DNA of 33,985 nucleotides. It comes from Deltaproteobacteria bacterium (GTDB taxonomy: Bacteria > Desulfobacterota > DSM-4660 > Desulfatiglandales > HGW-15). Location: the NCBI GenBank assembly GCA_019307745.1, contig JAFDJA010000051.1, forward strand, positions 1 through 33,985, written 5' to 3'. Every line of letters begins with the position of its first letter. The first letter of the stretch is position 1. Below, one piece after another: positions 8,513 through 17,870 of the stretch. Below the pieces are notes generated by a model that saw only the letters and a program-made list of their open reading frames with translations, ran no database searches and was not told the origin of the DNA. The translations under genes and the position numbers were made by a program.

Positions 8513-9184
8513 TTGACGGAAAAACGCAGTACCATAGAGAAGATCCCTAAAAAAAGTCCTTTCAGAGAATATGCTGAAGCATTTGCTATTGCAATCATAC
8601 TTGCCCTGTTCATAAGGACATTCATTGTCCAGGCTTTTAAAATCCCATCCGGATCCATGAAACCTACATTACTGATTGGGGACCACCTTCTTGTAAATAA
8701 GTTTGTCTACGGCCTGAAAATTCCCTTTACTGACCAGTTTATTCTTGACTTTTCACAACCTAAAAGAGGAGACATCATTGTCTTTAAATACCCCAATGAT
8801 GAAAAAATAGATTTCATCAAGAGAGTAATAGGGATTAGCGGTGATAAAATTGAGATCAAGAAAGACCAATTATTTATAAATGATGAAAAAATAGACAAAG
8901 AATATACCGACATATTTAAGGATCCAGGAGCCATTCAATCTGAAGTATACAGGGAATTTCTTGGAGAACGAACGCATGACATACTGCTAGATCCCTCCCC
9001 TCCGGAGAACCATGGCCCGTTCGTAGTTCCTGAAGGCTCCCTTTTTGTTATGGGCGATAACCGAAAGCACAGTCATGATAGTCGTTACTGGAAATATGTC
9101 GCGTTGAACAAGGTCAAAGGGAAGGCCCTTATCATATACTGGTCCTGGCCGAACTGGAAAAGGTTTTTGAATATCATAAGATGA
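8513..9184 (+). CDS. lepB: Signal peptidase I
   Basis: This 223-residue serine-lysine endopeptidase removes signal peptides from exported proteins at the outer face of the inner membrane. One N-terminal membrane helix (about 20-40) is followed by box B, IPSGSMKPTL, with catalytic Ser48. Next are box C/D with RGDIIVFKYP and DFIKRVIGISGD, where Lys103 is the general base, and box E, VMGDNRKHSHDSRYW. The start is a TTG at 8513 with AGGAG about 7 bases upstream; no better ATG is present before the membrane helix. Compact size and a single anchor match the type common outside enterobacteria. It stands alone on the plus strand, facing convergent folD. Confidence 0.96.
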   Translation: MTEKRSTIEKIPKKSPFREYAEAFAIAIILALFIRTFIVQAFKIPSGSMKPTLLIGDHLLVNKFVYGLKIPFTDQFILDFSQPKRGDIIVFKYPNDEKIDFIKRVIGISGDKIEIKKDQLFINDEKIDKEYTDIFKDPGAIQSEVYREFLGERTHDILLDPSPPENHGPFVVPEGSLFVMGDNRKHSHDSRYWKYVALNKVKGKALIIYWSWPNWKRFLNIIR

Positions 9185-9300
9185 GGAGACTTCTGCAATT
9201 ATTTTGTAACACACAGGCCTTCCTGCTGCACAGTCACAAATAAATTCTGCACATTTTACATTATTAAATATAAAAATCCAACAACAACAAATATTAGGTT

Positions 9301-9341
9301 AAAAAAAAACGGGATTGAATCCTTATCAGACTCAGTCCCGT
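9301..9341 (-). terminator. Intrinsic terminator of folD
   Basis: Read on the minus strand, a 13-bp stem (arms about 9309-9321 and 9329-9341, one mismatch and one G-U pair, 7-base loop) is followed directly by a run of nine T (9301-9309 as A on the plus strand). It starts about 30 bases after the folD stop. It could also slow transcripts arriving from lepB, but the T run favours the minus direction. Confidence 0.85.
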
Positions 9342-9371
9342 CATTCAATTCCTATCCTACGTAAATAAAAA

Positions 9372-10280
9372 TCAGGCAATACCCAGCTGAAACTTGAAAG
9401 ACTTCAACGTGTTCTTCATGAGCATAGTAATGGTCATTGGTCCAACACCCCCTGGAACCGGAGTAATTGATCCCGCAATCTCCTTTGCAGCTTCAAAATC
9501 AACATCACCTCGGAGGATGGCGATCTTCTTGCCTGTTTTCTCACTGATCTTTTCACCAACACGGTTAACTCCAACATCAATTACACACGCGCCGGGTTTA
9601 ATCCATTCAGGTTTCACCAGACCTGGAACGCCCGCGGCAACGATAAGGATATCCGCGCGCTTACAATGCGCTGCAAGGTCCTTTGTTCTGGTATGGACTA
9701 TAGTAACAGTTGAATTTGCGCCCGGACCCTTTTGCACCATCATGTTTGCTATTGGTTTTCCAACAATATTCGAGCGCCCTACCACAACTACTTCAGCCCC
9801 GCTGGTCTCAACACCCGAACGGATTATCATCTCCTGGATGCCTGCCGGGGTACATGGAGGAAACTTGACCGCATCTCCACCTATCATCAGACGACCAACA
9901 TTAACGGGATGAAAACCGTCAACATCCTTGTCAGGATCAATCGCATTGAGCACTTTTTTCTCATCAATATGTTTGGGAAGGGGGAGCTGAACCAGAATTC
10001 CGTTTATGGAATCATCGCTGTTGTATGTGTCGATCAGCGCCAGAAGATCTGCCTCAGAGACATCCTCAGGTTGATTATCTTGGATCTCATGGAATCCCAA
10101 ACGGTTGGCTGTCTTGATCTTCAAAGTCACGTAAGAAATGGATGCAGGATTTTCACCAATCAGGATAGTAACGAGGCCCGGAACCCTGTCATGCGATGCT
10201 TTTATCTTTTTAACGTCCTCTTCGATCTCGTTAAGGATCTCCTCTCTGATTTCTGTGCCTTTAATAAGTTTTGCAGTCAC
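9372..10280 (-). CDS. folD: Bifunctional methylenetetrahydrofolate dehydrogenase / cyclohydrolase
   Basis: FolD interconverts 5,10-methylene-, methenyl- and 10-formyl-tetrahydrofolate in the cytoplasm, supplying one-carbon units; in anaerobes it also serves the methyl branch of the Wood-Ljungdahl pathway. The 302-residue protein has the catalytic Y50-VTL-K54 motif, the ILVQLPLPKH substrate loop, GRSNIVGKP in the Rossmann fold, and the C-terminal TPVPGGVGPMT signature. The start is a GTG at 10278-10280 with AAAAGGAG 6 bases upstream. It appears to be a single-gene transcript: 361 bases of non-coding DNA lie upstream and a strong terminator follows. Nothing in the sequence tells which nucleotide cofactor is used. 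Confidence 0.97.
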   Translation of the reverse strand: MTAKLIKGTEIREEILNEIEEDVKKIKASHDRVPGLVTILIGENPASISYVTLKIKTANRLGFHEIQDNQPEDVSEADLLALIDTYNSDDSINGILVQLPLPKHIDEKKVLNAIDPDKDVDGFHPVNVGRLMIGGDAVKFPPCTPAGIQEMIIRSGVETSGAEVVVVGRSNIVGKPIANMMVQKGPGANSTVTIVHTRTKDLAAHCKRADILIVAAGVPGLVKPEWIKPGACVIDVGVNRVGEKISEKTGKKIAILRGDVDFEAAKEIAGSITPVPGGVGPMTITMLMKNTLKSFKFQLGIA

Positions 10281-10641
10281 TTTTTTCTCCTTTTCAGTAA
10301 AATTTTGGATTAATAATTATAAACTGTGAGATATAATCATGTGTAAACTGGAAATATATAATCTGAATCTTGAAAAATTCAGGTATAAGCCAAAAAAACT
10401 CCTGTTCCTATAAAAATGATGGGATATCATAAAAAAAATCTGTTTTCAAACACTAAATTCCCCTTTTAAAATCATATCAGCCCTTTTTGCGCATATTTAA
10501 GTGTATAAATAAAAAAACCAGCCTCCCTTTTCCTATTTGAAAAATGAAGACTGGCATTGAAAACATTATATCTTTTAATACCTGAAGCCCGCGGCAGTAG
10601 ATACTGAATCACGATTCAGGAAGCATTATCTGGCCCGCGTC
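10281..10641. other. Intergenic region: folD leader and end of the ABC operon
   Basis: No gene is seen. The left 230 bases are AT-rich and should hold the folD promoter (minus strand); no convincing -35/-10 pair stands out. The right part holds the terminator at 10511-10554 and, nearer the last ABC gene, a small inverted repeat (CTGAAT-CACG-ATTCAG, 10604-10619). Confidence 0.6.
10511..10554 (-). terminator. Intrinsic terminator of the Gld-like ABC operon
   Basis: On the minus strand a 14-bp stem begins CCAGTCTTC and closes with GGGAGGCTGG (one mismatch, two G-U pairs, loop about 9 bases). It is followed by seven T then ATTTA. It lies about 90 bases after the stop of the DUF4340 gene, the last gene of the operon. 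Confidence 0.75.
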
Positions 10642-11634
10642 TCAGGTCTCCTTATCAGCCGCCTCTGGCTCAGGTCTTCCCATCAGGGTATCAATCTCAA
10701 TCATGATATTACTGTCAACAGGATAGCTCTGAAGAACAAACGGATAATCACTACCAGAGGATATTGCCGGATACATCTTGTCCTCTTCATCCCTCATGGC
10801 AAAGATCGATAAAGAATACTCCTTTTCACCTTTGAGGGTAACCGTGCATATGGGGTCTGCCATTTCACTTTTTGAAGTATCATAGATATACTGATCACAG
10901 CTCAGGCTGGAGAGTTTGGAAATGATCTTATCAACCTGATTGGTGCTCGCCTGCTCGCCATCCGGATCCGTCCATATCACTGAGGTTTTATCTACTTGAG
11001 CCTCATCTTGAGCCTCTTCACTGTCGGCTTCCTCTTTCTGTATTTCACTTTTCACCAGGGTTACTGACTCTGAACCCTGAACCATATGAACCTCTTTTAT
11101 GTCATCCTGATCAAGAGATAAGACAGCTTTATCTCTCAGCTCATCTATATTCTTGCTGAAAGGGTTTTTTAGATTACCCATGGCATAATAGACACGATAA
11201 TCATCCGTCATCTTAATATGGGTATGGCTGTAGGATGATGCCATCTTGCCGATTGTCATCTCCCTAATCAGGGTGCTGCCCGCGTAAGCCTTGACAACAG
11301 TTCGCGATTCATCATCAAGCTCAAATTGTGCATAATTCTTTGATTCAGAAATAAGATCGGTCAGTACAGGCTTTTCGATTGCTTCGAGCATATCCGTTGC
11401 CATGTCTTTGACAATCAGATACCCTTGAGGCTCTATAAACCAGCTGTTATCTTTTTTCTGTAAAACAATATCAACATCCTTGCCATCAATGGTTATCTTT
11501 GTGATGTCTGAAACAACAATCTCTTCAAGCTCAGGGAGTTCATAATTAATACTGCCTTTATTCTGCATGATCAGATACAGACTTGCTACCAGGATAATTA
11601 GAACTAATATGATCATCTCTTTTTTTATCTTCAT
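10642..11634 (-). CDS. DUF4340 membrane-anchored protein of Gld-like ABC system
   Basis: This protein of about 330 residues has one N-terminal membrane helix (MIILVLIILVASLYLIM) and a periplasmic part made of repeated beta units matching the DUF4340 family. The pattern of short 'I-T-I-x-G...W.I.....Y.V' strands includes WFIEPQGYLIVKD, and YAQFELDD occurs near residue 100. An acidic, Glu/Ala/Asp-rich stretch near residues 195-220 interrupts the last domain. The frame is open further upstream, but GTGAGGTG lies just 4-5 bases before the ATG at 11632-11634, so that start is used. It is the last gene of a four-gene operon after the GldG-like gene (69-base gap). DUF4340 proteins commonly accompany GldG-type ABC systems; the biochemical role is unknown. 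Confidence 0.82.
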   Translation of the reverse strand: MKIKKEMIILVLIILVASLYLIMQNKGSINYELPELEEIVVSDITKITIDGKDVDIVLQKKDNSWFIEPQGYLIVKDMATDMLEAIEKPVLTDLISESKNYAQFELDDESRTVVKAYAGSTLIREMTIGKMASSYSHTHIKMTDDYRVYYAMGNLKNPFSKNIDELRDKAVLSLDQDDIKEVHMVQGSESVTLVKSEIQKEEADSEEAQDEAQVDKTSVIWTDPDGEQASTNQVDKIISKLSSLSCDQYIYDTSKSEMADPICTVTLKGEKEYSLSIFAMRDEEDKMYPAISSGSDYPFVLQSYPVDSNIMIEIDTLMGRPEPEAADKET

Positions 11635-11703
11635 TTTGCACCTCACACAAAAAGCTGGACTCAATGTTTCATATCTTTCATGCTGCAGAAAACGAAACAG
11701 CTG

Positions 11704-13902
11704 TTATTTCTTAAACATTTGATGAATACTCTTCTTTCTGGAAATCCTGTAAAACAATGCACCAACTCCGTAAAGGACCACCATCACAGGAAGACCTACG
11801 ATATTCAAGGTCTTGATGAATACCCTTGCGCCACCGGAGATTTTATCAAGTGGCTCAAAACTGTAATCCTTGCCTCTCATGATGATTACATCTTCCCTGT
11901 TATTCATATAGTCAAGAAGATTCATGACAAAGGTAGCATTAACACCGGCACCTTCTTTATCAATAATGGCGTCTTTCAGTATCTCCGCTGAGCCTGTTAC
12001 AAAAAGCTTACCAGGCCGTCCCTTGGCGATAAACTCACCTTTTCCTTCAAACTGAGACATATCCACTCCAGCAGGTTCTTCAGGACCTTCCGCACCTTCT
12101 TCTTTATGACCCTCCTCTTCTTCAGCTTCTCTAACCGGAATCTCTTTCCCGTCAAAGTAACTGGGAAATTCACCCTCCACAAGACAGGCAAGGGTAAAAC
12201 TTTCCATTTCATCATCAGATGAAGGAGGAGTAATATATTGGGGTTCAAGGGATACCCACTCTGTAATATCCCAGGAATCGTCAGAGGATGAAAACAGTGT
12301 TGTGGAAGCAAGACCGTTCTCATTGAGACGGGCCTCATCTATCTTCAAAGGCGACATCTTAGCGGCAACCAGGATATTAATATTATTCATGATAAGATGG
12401 CTGTTGTTAATATTCTTCTTCTCAATCAGCGGAGCAAAATAGATAGCCTGCTCACCACCCTGAGATACCTGCTGTTTCACACAATTCTCATCCATTACGT
12501 AAGACTTTTCAATATTGATGCCATAGTGTTCCAGCAGCTTTTCAAGCCCCGTCTCAATTGGCGTGTAAAATGGATTGTTTCCTCCATCGCCGGTGGGGAA
12601 ATAATTATTCTGAGGTTTTTCTTCATTATATCTGTCCAGAAATACAATCAGATTGTTTCCTTTCATCAGGTATTGATCTATCTGATAAAGCTCATAATCT
12701 GTAAATTCATCTTGTGGACCGGCAATCACCATAGAGTTAAGGCTTTCAGGAATATCATCATATGTAAGGGGCACATCCTTTATAGAGTATGTGTCAGATA
12801 TGAGTGTCTGAAAATTAGCTATATTCTCCCTGTCTTCTTCTCCAATCGAAGCCATCCAGGAAGCCATGGTCATATTCAGAGTATTGTGGTCGACCAGGTA
12901 ACCAAGGTCTTCATTAATATTTATAAGTGATTCCATATTCTCATTCAGCACCTCATCAAAATCACTTAGATCCACCAAGCTGTACTGGGTTCCAAATAAA
13001 GGATGATTTAATACCTGCATTAGTGGGAGTTCAACAACCTTACTCCCGTATTCCATTACAAGACCTATGGCTCCCTCACCCTCTTTCACGTTTCTTTCCG
13101 GGATATCAGGCCATGTTATGTTCATTATGTTATATTTCTCAAGATCAGACTTAAGTTTCGTGTCCTTTGCCGGGTCCATATAAATGTACTCCAGCCTGTC
13201 ATAACTGCGCCTGTTCAGGTTTTCAACAACAGCCTCAATCTGTTTCGGAAGCGCGGAGAGATTGTCAAGACGCATATAAGGAGCAACAGACTCAAGTGAA
13301 GAGGAAAGGTACATTTTGACTTTCACCTTCTCTGTTAATGCCATAAGCGTGCTGATCTTATTGGTAAGCTTCTGAATAGAAGTGGTCATCCTGTACTCAA
13401 GCTTATCTGTTGAAGAAATCATGGGTATCTGCTCTATTGTATCTCCATGAATAATGACAAGGCCCATGTAGGCATTCATAAACCTCATCTGGTCTCCTTC
13501 AAGGACCTGAATCTGAACAGGACGAATACCATAATTATTGGCCAGTTCCCGGTTATTCAGGGCACCTTCACTGAGATCTCCCTCTTCAGCGCTTACATCG
13601 TAAAAACTGTAATTGAAATATCTATTACCGCCAGACGCATACTCTTCAAGCAGGTCATGCAGAAATTTTTCCGTACTGTTATGGGGTGCAGGAAGATTCT
13701 TTGTAAAAAACACCTTAACAGCAAGGGGCTCCTTTAAATTATTCACTACCTTCTTGCTCACATCGGAAATCGAATAGATCTTATTCTTTGTGAGGTCAAT
13801 CCTGAAAGAGGGTGAAAATATAATCACAAAATTTATCAGGACTATGGCAACAAGATATGCGACAAATTTTATATAATCTCCGGATCTATCTTTTACTGCC
13901 AT
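11704..13902 (-). CDS. GldG-like ABC transport auxiliary protein
   Basis: This 732-residue protein is anchored by a membrane helix at each end (about 11-30, and 700-720 just before a basic tail ending KSIHQMFKK). The long periplasmic section begins with the typical RIDLTKNKIYSIS segment and contains the GldG/ABC_transp_aux fold (DRYNEEKP near the middle, VIFLDRY-like strand). A Glu/Gly-rich acidic stretch lies near residues 605-630. In Bacteroidota, GldG works with GldA and GldF in gliding; in other phyla the same gene set occurs without gliding and its substrate is unknown. The start ATG has AAGGAGG 7 bases upstream, and the gene begins 11 bases after the permease stop. It is annotated here as an auxiliary component only, with no claim of gliding. 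Confidence 0.85.
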   Translation of the reverse strand: MAVKDRSGDYIKFVAYLVAIVLINFVIIFSPSFRIDLTKNKIYSISDVSKKVVNNLKEPLAVKVFFTKNLPAPHNSTEKFLHDLLEEYASGGNRYFNYSFYDVSAEEGDLSEGALNNRELANNYGIRPVQIQVLEGDQMRFMNAYMGLVIIHGDTIEQIPMISSTDKLEYRMTTSIQKLTNKISTLMALTEKVKVKMYLSSSLESVAPYMRLDNLSALPKQIEAVVENLNRRSYDRLEYIYMDPAKDTKLKSDLEKYNIMNITWPDIPERNVKEGEGAIGLVMEYGSKVVELPLMQVLNHPLFGTQYSLVDLSDFDEVLNENMESLININEDLGYLVDHNTLNMTMASWMASIGEEDRENIANFQTLISDTYSIKDVPLTYDDIPESLNSMVIAGPQDEFTDYELYQIDQYLMKGNNLIVFLDRYNEEKPQNNYFPTGDGGNNPFYTPIETGLEKLLEHYGINIEKSYVMDENCVKQQVSQGGEQAIYFAPLIEKKNINNSHLIMNNINILVAAKMSPLKIDEARLNENGLASTTLFSSSDDSWDITEWVSLEPQYITPPSSDDEMESFTLACLVEGEFPSYFDGKEIPVREAEEEEGHKEEGAEGPEEPAGVDMSQFEGKGEFIAKGRPGKLFVTGSAEILKDAIIDKEGAGVNATFVMNLLDYMNNREDVIIMRGKDYSFEPLDKISGGARVFIKTLNIVGLPVMVVLYGVGALFYRISRKKSIHQMFKK

Positions 13903-13913
13903 TCATTTCCTCC

Positions 13914-14618
13914 TTATTTCTTTCCCTGTATGACCAGATTTGCGCCATAAAGACTGATAAAGCTGACACTCAGAAAATATACAATGTCTCGTAGCTCAAT
14001 GACACCTTTTGAAAAATTCTGAAAATGATAGTCAGCACCGATATATTCAAAAAAACCCAAAACACTAACAGGCATAAAAAACAGCATTTTATCAATAAGT
14101 GTCAGAGTAAAACAGACAGCGATTCCAATAATAAAGGCGATTATCTGATTTCTTGTCAGGGATGACGCAAACAGGCCGATCGCTGAAAATGCGGCCCCCA
14201 AAAAAACGACACCCACATAGCCCCCTATCACCGGACCCCAGTCAAGATCACTTATAAAAGAAACGGTTACGGGATATAAAATAGTTGGCACTAACATTAC
14301 GGAGATAAATGCCACCGCGCCGAAAAATTTACCAAGAATCACATCAACATTAGTAACCGGCATGGTAATAAGTGTCTCATAAGAGCCAATATTCATCTCC
14401 TCAGAAAAGAGTCTCATGGTAATGGCAGGAACTACAAACGACAGGATCAGAGGAAGCATGGCAAAAAAGCTCCTCAGCGTTGCCTGACTATAGAGAAAAA
14501 AGGTTGCAAAAAAGAACCACCCGGTCACAAGCAGAAACAGTGATATAACAATATAGGCAATGGGTGATATAAAATAAGACTTAAACTCTTTTAAAAAGAT
14601 ATGTTTCACTTGCTTCAT
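13914..14618 (-). CDS. ABC transporter permease, GldF/ABC-2 type
   Basis: This is a 234-residue integral membrane protein with six predicted helices. It starts MKQVKHIFLKEFKSYF, an amphipathic entry typical of ABC-2 permeases, and has the conserved MRLFSEEMNIGSYETLITMPVTNVDVILGKF region between helices 2 and 3 that contacts the ATPase. AAGGAG lies 7 bases before the ATG and inside the end of the ATPase gene, so the two are translationally linked. It pairs with the ATPase upstream and the GldG-like protein downstream. Confidence 0.9.
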   Translation of the reverse strand: MKQVKHIFLKEFKSYFISPIAYIVISLFLLVTGWFFFATFFLYSQATLRSFFAMLPLILSFVVPAITMRLFSEEMNIGSYETLITMPVTNVDVILGKFFGAVAFISVMLVPTILYPVTVSFISDLDWGPVIGGYVGVVFLGAAFSAIGLFASSLTRNQIIAFIIGIAVCFTLTLIDKMLFFMPVSVLGFFEYIGADYHFQNFSKGVIELRDIVYFLSVSFISLYGANLVIQGKK

Positions 14619-14619
14619 A

Positions 14620-15555
14620 TCAGTTCTCCTTGGTTAATTCACGGAAGATGTTTTCAAGGGTCTGTGTCTCCTGATACAGCCCAAGTAGGATCCAGTTGGT
14701 CTGTTTAATCCGTTCATAGACAGCTTCTCTGAGATCATCAGATGAACCGCAGATAATCTTCACTTTGATTTCACCGTCCTGTGAGTCAATATTTTCAATA
14801 CGCCGTATACCATTTATCGGCTTCAATGCTGCCTCTGCGTCTCCAAAAGAGGCGTTTTTCAAACAGAGTTCAATGACCGCCTCCCCTCTTGCAGATTGCT
14901 TCAGGGATTTCATACTTGAATCCGCGACAATCCTGCCCTGGTTGATAATAACAGCACGGTCACATGTTGCCTCAGCCTCACTCAGAATATGGGTGGAAAG
15001 GATAACCGTCTTCTCCTTTCCAATACGCCTGATAATATCCCTGATCTCTCTGATCTGATTAGGGTCAAGACCTGAGGTGGGCTCATCAAGGATGAGTATC
15101 TCCGGATCATTCATCATGGCATGTGCCAGACCCACCCGCTGTTTATACCCCTTGGATAGCTCAGATATGGGCTGATGCATAACCTCATTGATCCCGCAGA
15201 GATCTGCCAGCTCACCAATCCTCTGCCCTTTATTCCCCTTTTCAATCTCTCTGATATCCGCAACATAGTTAAGATAATCATATGCCAGCATATCATGATA
15301 AAGGGGCGCGGACTCCGGGAGATAGCCCATAAGCTTCTTAATCTCAAGCTGATCCTCATCAATGGAATAGTCCTTTACTGTTATGTCCCCTGATGTGGGC
15401 CGGAGATAACCGGTAAGCATCCTCAGTATAGTACTCTTTCCTGCTCCGTTAGGGCCAAGCAGGCCAACGATCTCCCCCTTCTGGATCTCAAAGCCTATCT
15501 GATCCACTGCGCATAAGTCACTATAATACTTGGTCAAATTTTCTGCATGAATCAT
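14620..15555 (-). CDS. ABC transporter ATP-binding protein, GldA-like
   Basis: This cytoplasmic ATPase of about 311 residues has a complete set of motifs: Walker A GPNGAGKST, the signature LSKGYKQRVGLA, Walker B ILILDEPTSGLDP and the switch histidine in ILSTHILSEAE. The C-terminal extension (about 215-305) is a small alpha/beta domain found in GldA/drug-export ATPases. The frame opens at a TTG (15570), but that codon overlaps the AAGGAG that stands 6 bases from the ATG at 15553-15555, so the ATG is the start. It is the first gene of the four-gene operon; the permease starts immediately after its stop. Confidence 0.93.
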   Translation of the reverse strand: MIHAENLTKYYSDLCAVDQIGFEIQKGEIVGLLGPNGAGKSTILRMLTGYLRPTSGDITVKDYSIDEDQLEIKKLMGYLPESAPLYHDMLAYDYLNYVADIREIEKGNKGQRIGELADLCGINEVMHQPISELSKGYKQRVGLAHAMMNDPEILILDEPTSGLDPNQIREIRDIIRRIGKEKTVILSTHILSEAEATCDRAVIINQGRIVADSSMKSLKQSARGEAVIELCLKNASFGDAEAALKPINGIRRIENIDSQDGEIKVKIICGSSDDLREAVYERIKQTNWILLGLYQETQTLENIFRELTKEN

Positions 15556-15911
15556 CTCTTTCTCCTTCAATTAAGAATCTGGCCATGCAATTCACGATCT
15601 GAAATACAGACCGGGAAAGCTAATAATATATCGCCCAGTAATGGCAGAAACTGTTCATTCCTGCATAACCTGAGAAAAAATCCTGGTTTAATGAAATTGT
15701 CTGCAAGAAGACGAACACAGCAATGATGCAACCTTTAATTTGGACACAAAGAATCCGAAAATGTCCTGGCAGGCAGGCATGCACAACTAAATCTATTTTA
15801 ATATGCACGGATCGATACCATATGAAAGTCCCCATGTCAACCAAATAATCCATGCATATTGCAGTTAAACCGGCTGTTTTTCATGCCGGATGTGGAAACA
15901 AATTAAACTTA
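15556..15911. other. Leader of the ABC operon, downstream of mpl
   Basis: No gene is supported. On the minus strand there is a short GC hairpin (CCGGC...GCCGG, 15870-15889, followed by only three T) about 20 bases after the mpl stop, which may be a weak terminator. There is also an exact TTGACA at 15835-15840 with a poor -10 (TATCGA) 17 bases on. If that promoter is used, the ABC mRNA has a leader of about 250 bases. A 77-codon minus frame here lacks any family feature. Confidence 0.35.
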
Positions 15912-17375
15912 TTATTCAAGCTCTTTCAGCAACCTTTCATGAAGGTTATCAAAGGATCCATTTGACATAATCAAAACCAGATCACCGCTTCGGGCATTCC
16001 TTAGGAGCCCCCTTAAAAGATGGTCAGTATCGGGAAAATATAAGGCGGTCAGTCCCCTTGCCTGCAATGCCCTAACAAGTGCATGAGAAGAGAACCTCTC
16101 TCCCTTTGGCACATTTTCCATCATTGGAGGTTCAGGTATCAAGACAAGGTCAGCGCAATCAAATGACCTGCTGTATCTCTCCTGAAATATATTGCGCCGG
16201 CTTGAGTTGGACCTTGGCTCAAATACAGCAACCAGACGATGGTCAGCATACCTGTCCTTTACCGCCTGGATAGTCTTTTCCACTGCAGTAGGGTGATGGG
16301 CAAAATCATCCATGACCAGCACACCTGCCTTTTCGCCCTTAATCTCCTGCCTTCTCCTTATTCCCCTGAAACTCCGCGTTGCATCTGAAGCGGCCTGTCT
16401 ATCGACTCCTAAAAAATCTGACAATGCAATAACAGACAACAGGTTTGAAATATTATGCCGGCCAAAGAGCGGAGTGGAAATCCTGATATATTCATTATCA
16501 TGCTTCAGCACCCTGACCCTTGTTAATCCATCTTTAATGGCTATATCTACTCCCTGCCACACCGCCTCATTATCCAGACCATATGTTATCACAGGGCATT
16601 TGGCCTTTCCCACTTCCTCCCTAACAACAGGATCATCATGGTTTGCTATAAGCAGCCCATCAGAAGGGATCAGCTCGATAAGACGCTGAAAGCTCTCTGT
16701 CACATGGTCAAGATCCCTGTAGATATCAGCGTGATCAAATTCAATACTCGTGAGTATGGCTACCCATGGGGCATAATGCAGAAACTTAGGAACCTTATCA
16801 AAAAATGCCGTGTCATATTCATCCCCCTCTATGACAAAAAATTTTCCCTTTCCCAGCTTAAAGCTCCCCTCAAAATTTACAGGGATACCCCCTATCATAA
16901 ATCCAGGCTCCATACCAGAGTGTTCAAGTAACCAGGAGGCAATTGCAGTAGTAGTTGTCTTGCCGTGCGTGCCGGAGACTACTATGGACCTTTGATCCTT
17001 CATAGCAAGCTCCCTGAGAGCCTGGGGCAGAGACAGATAGGGAATTTGCAGCTGTGAAAGCCTGACAGCCTCAGGATTAAATCTTGTAATCACATTTCCC
17101 ACTATCACAAGATCCGGAAATGAATCAATATTTTCCGCCCTATACCCCTTTAGTATGGGAATAGAAAGTCTTTCAAGAAAAAGGCTCATTGGAGGGTATA
17201 CATTCTCATCTGAACCTGTTACGACATATCCTCGCTGTTTCAAAATCCCTGCGAGGGAGGCCATGCCGGTACCGCAGATACCCATCATATGTATATGTTT
17301 CAATTTGGAAGGAACAACATTGAGGTCTGGAGACAGTTCAGCTGAAATTACGGTATTGTTGTTGACTAGATCCAT
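15912..17375 (-). CDS. mpl: UDP-MurNAc:L-alanyl-gamma-D-glutamyl-meso-DAP ligase (murein recycling)
   Basis: This 487-residue Mur-ligase-fold enzyme attaches recovered murein tripeptide to UDP-MurNAc in the cytoplasm. It shows an N-terminal Rossmann motif (HMMGICGTGMASLAG), the ATP loop VSGTHGKTTT, EGDEYDTAFFD, which distinguishes Mpl from MurC, SIEFDHADIY, the MDDFAHHPTA segment, and AVFEPRSNSSRRN, also characteristic of Mpl. Length fits Mpl. The ATG at 17375 has AAGGA 7 bases upstream. It appears to be transcribed alone from the 495-base gap to its right. MurC is the main alternative, but the EGDEYD and EPRSNSSRRN motifs argue against it. Confidence 0.93.
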   Translation of the reverse strand: MDLVNNNTVISAELSPDLNVVPSKLKHIHMMGICGTGMASLAGILKQRGYVVTGSDENVYPPMSLFLERLSIPILKGYRAENIDSFPDLVIVGNVITRFNPEAVRLSQLQIPYLSLPQALRELAMKDQRSIVVSGTHGKTTTTAIASWLLEHSGMEPGFMIGGIPVNFEGSFKLGKGKFFVIEGDEYDTAFFDKVPKFLHYAPWVAILTSIEFDHADIYRDLDHVTESFQRLIELIPSDGLLIANHDDPVVREEVGKAKCPVITYGLDNEAVWQGVDIAIKDGLTRVRVLKHDNEYIRISTPLFGRHNISNLLSVIALSDFLGVDRQAASDATRSFRGIRRRQEIKGEKAGVLVMDDFAHHPTAVEKTIQAVKDRYADHRLVAVFEPRSNSSRRNIFQERYSRSFDCADLVLIPEPPMMENVPKGERFSSHALVRALQARGLTALYFPDTDHLLRGLLRNARSGDLVLIMSNGSFDNLHERLLKELE

Positions 17376-17870
17376 AATAATTCCTTAAGAAACATATTTT
17401 GAGCCTCCCGGGATAAATGCCTGCCCTAAAAATATACTTTGGTCATAATGCAATTAATAATGGCAGATTAAAAAAGTGTCCGAGCAAGACTTTGGGGATC
17501 AATTTTCAATGTTTATCCCATTAAATGTATTGTTTTTCAACAGGCGGAATAGAAACGCCTCCAGTATTTAATTATTCCAATTGCTGGCAAAGCAAAATAA
17601 GTCCATCTGAAGATCCGTATAAAAAAAATCAAAGATAATATTATCCCACGATTTCAACCAAACCAGGCCTTAAAAAAACATTTGCCTTTTTTTTAAAGAA
17701 GATTTATGTTACTCGATTCTAAAATTAAAATTTGATGGCTTATAAAAAGTCTGATCCTGTACCAACAGGATACTACCCATACCCCGCAATTTTCAAACTC
17801 TGCACATGGACTTTTTCATTTGTCATCTCAATTAAGGGCAAAAAATAATATTATGCACAGGAGATAAATC
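17376..17870. other. Divergent region between mpl and rpmB
   Basis: No gene or RNA is recognised in these 495 AT-rich bases. Three small inverted repeats are visible: AGGCG...CGCCT near 17542-17561, an A-run/T-run pair near 17670-17697, and ATCCTGT-ACCA-ACAGGAT (17754-17771), which lies 100 bases before rpmB. Promoters for both genes must lie here but none is clear by eye. Confidence 0.5.
17754..17771. repeat. Short perfect hairpin upstream of rpmB
   Basis: Arms ATCCTGT and ACAGGAT (7 bp) enclose the loop ACCA. There is no T run after it, so it is not an obvious terminator. Its place about 100 bases before rpmB would allow a regulatory role in the rpmB leader, but this is unproven. Confidence 0.35.

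Noticed and set aside
9301-9341. Terminator assigned to lepB
   Set aside because: The T run lies on the folD side of the stem; on the lepB strand it is preceded by A and has no T tail after the stem.
15620-15853. A 77-codon minus-strand frame upstream of the ABC ATPase
   Set aside because: It has no ribosome site, no family pattern and a skewed composition; treated as leader DNA.
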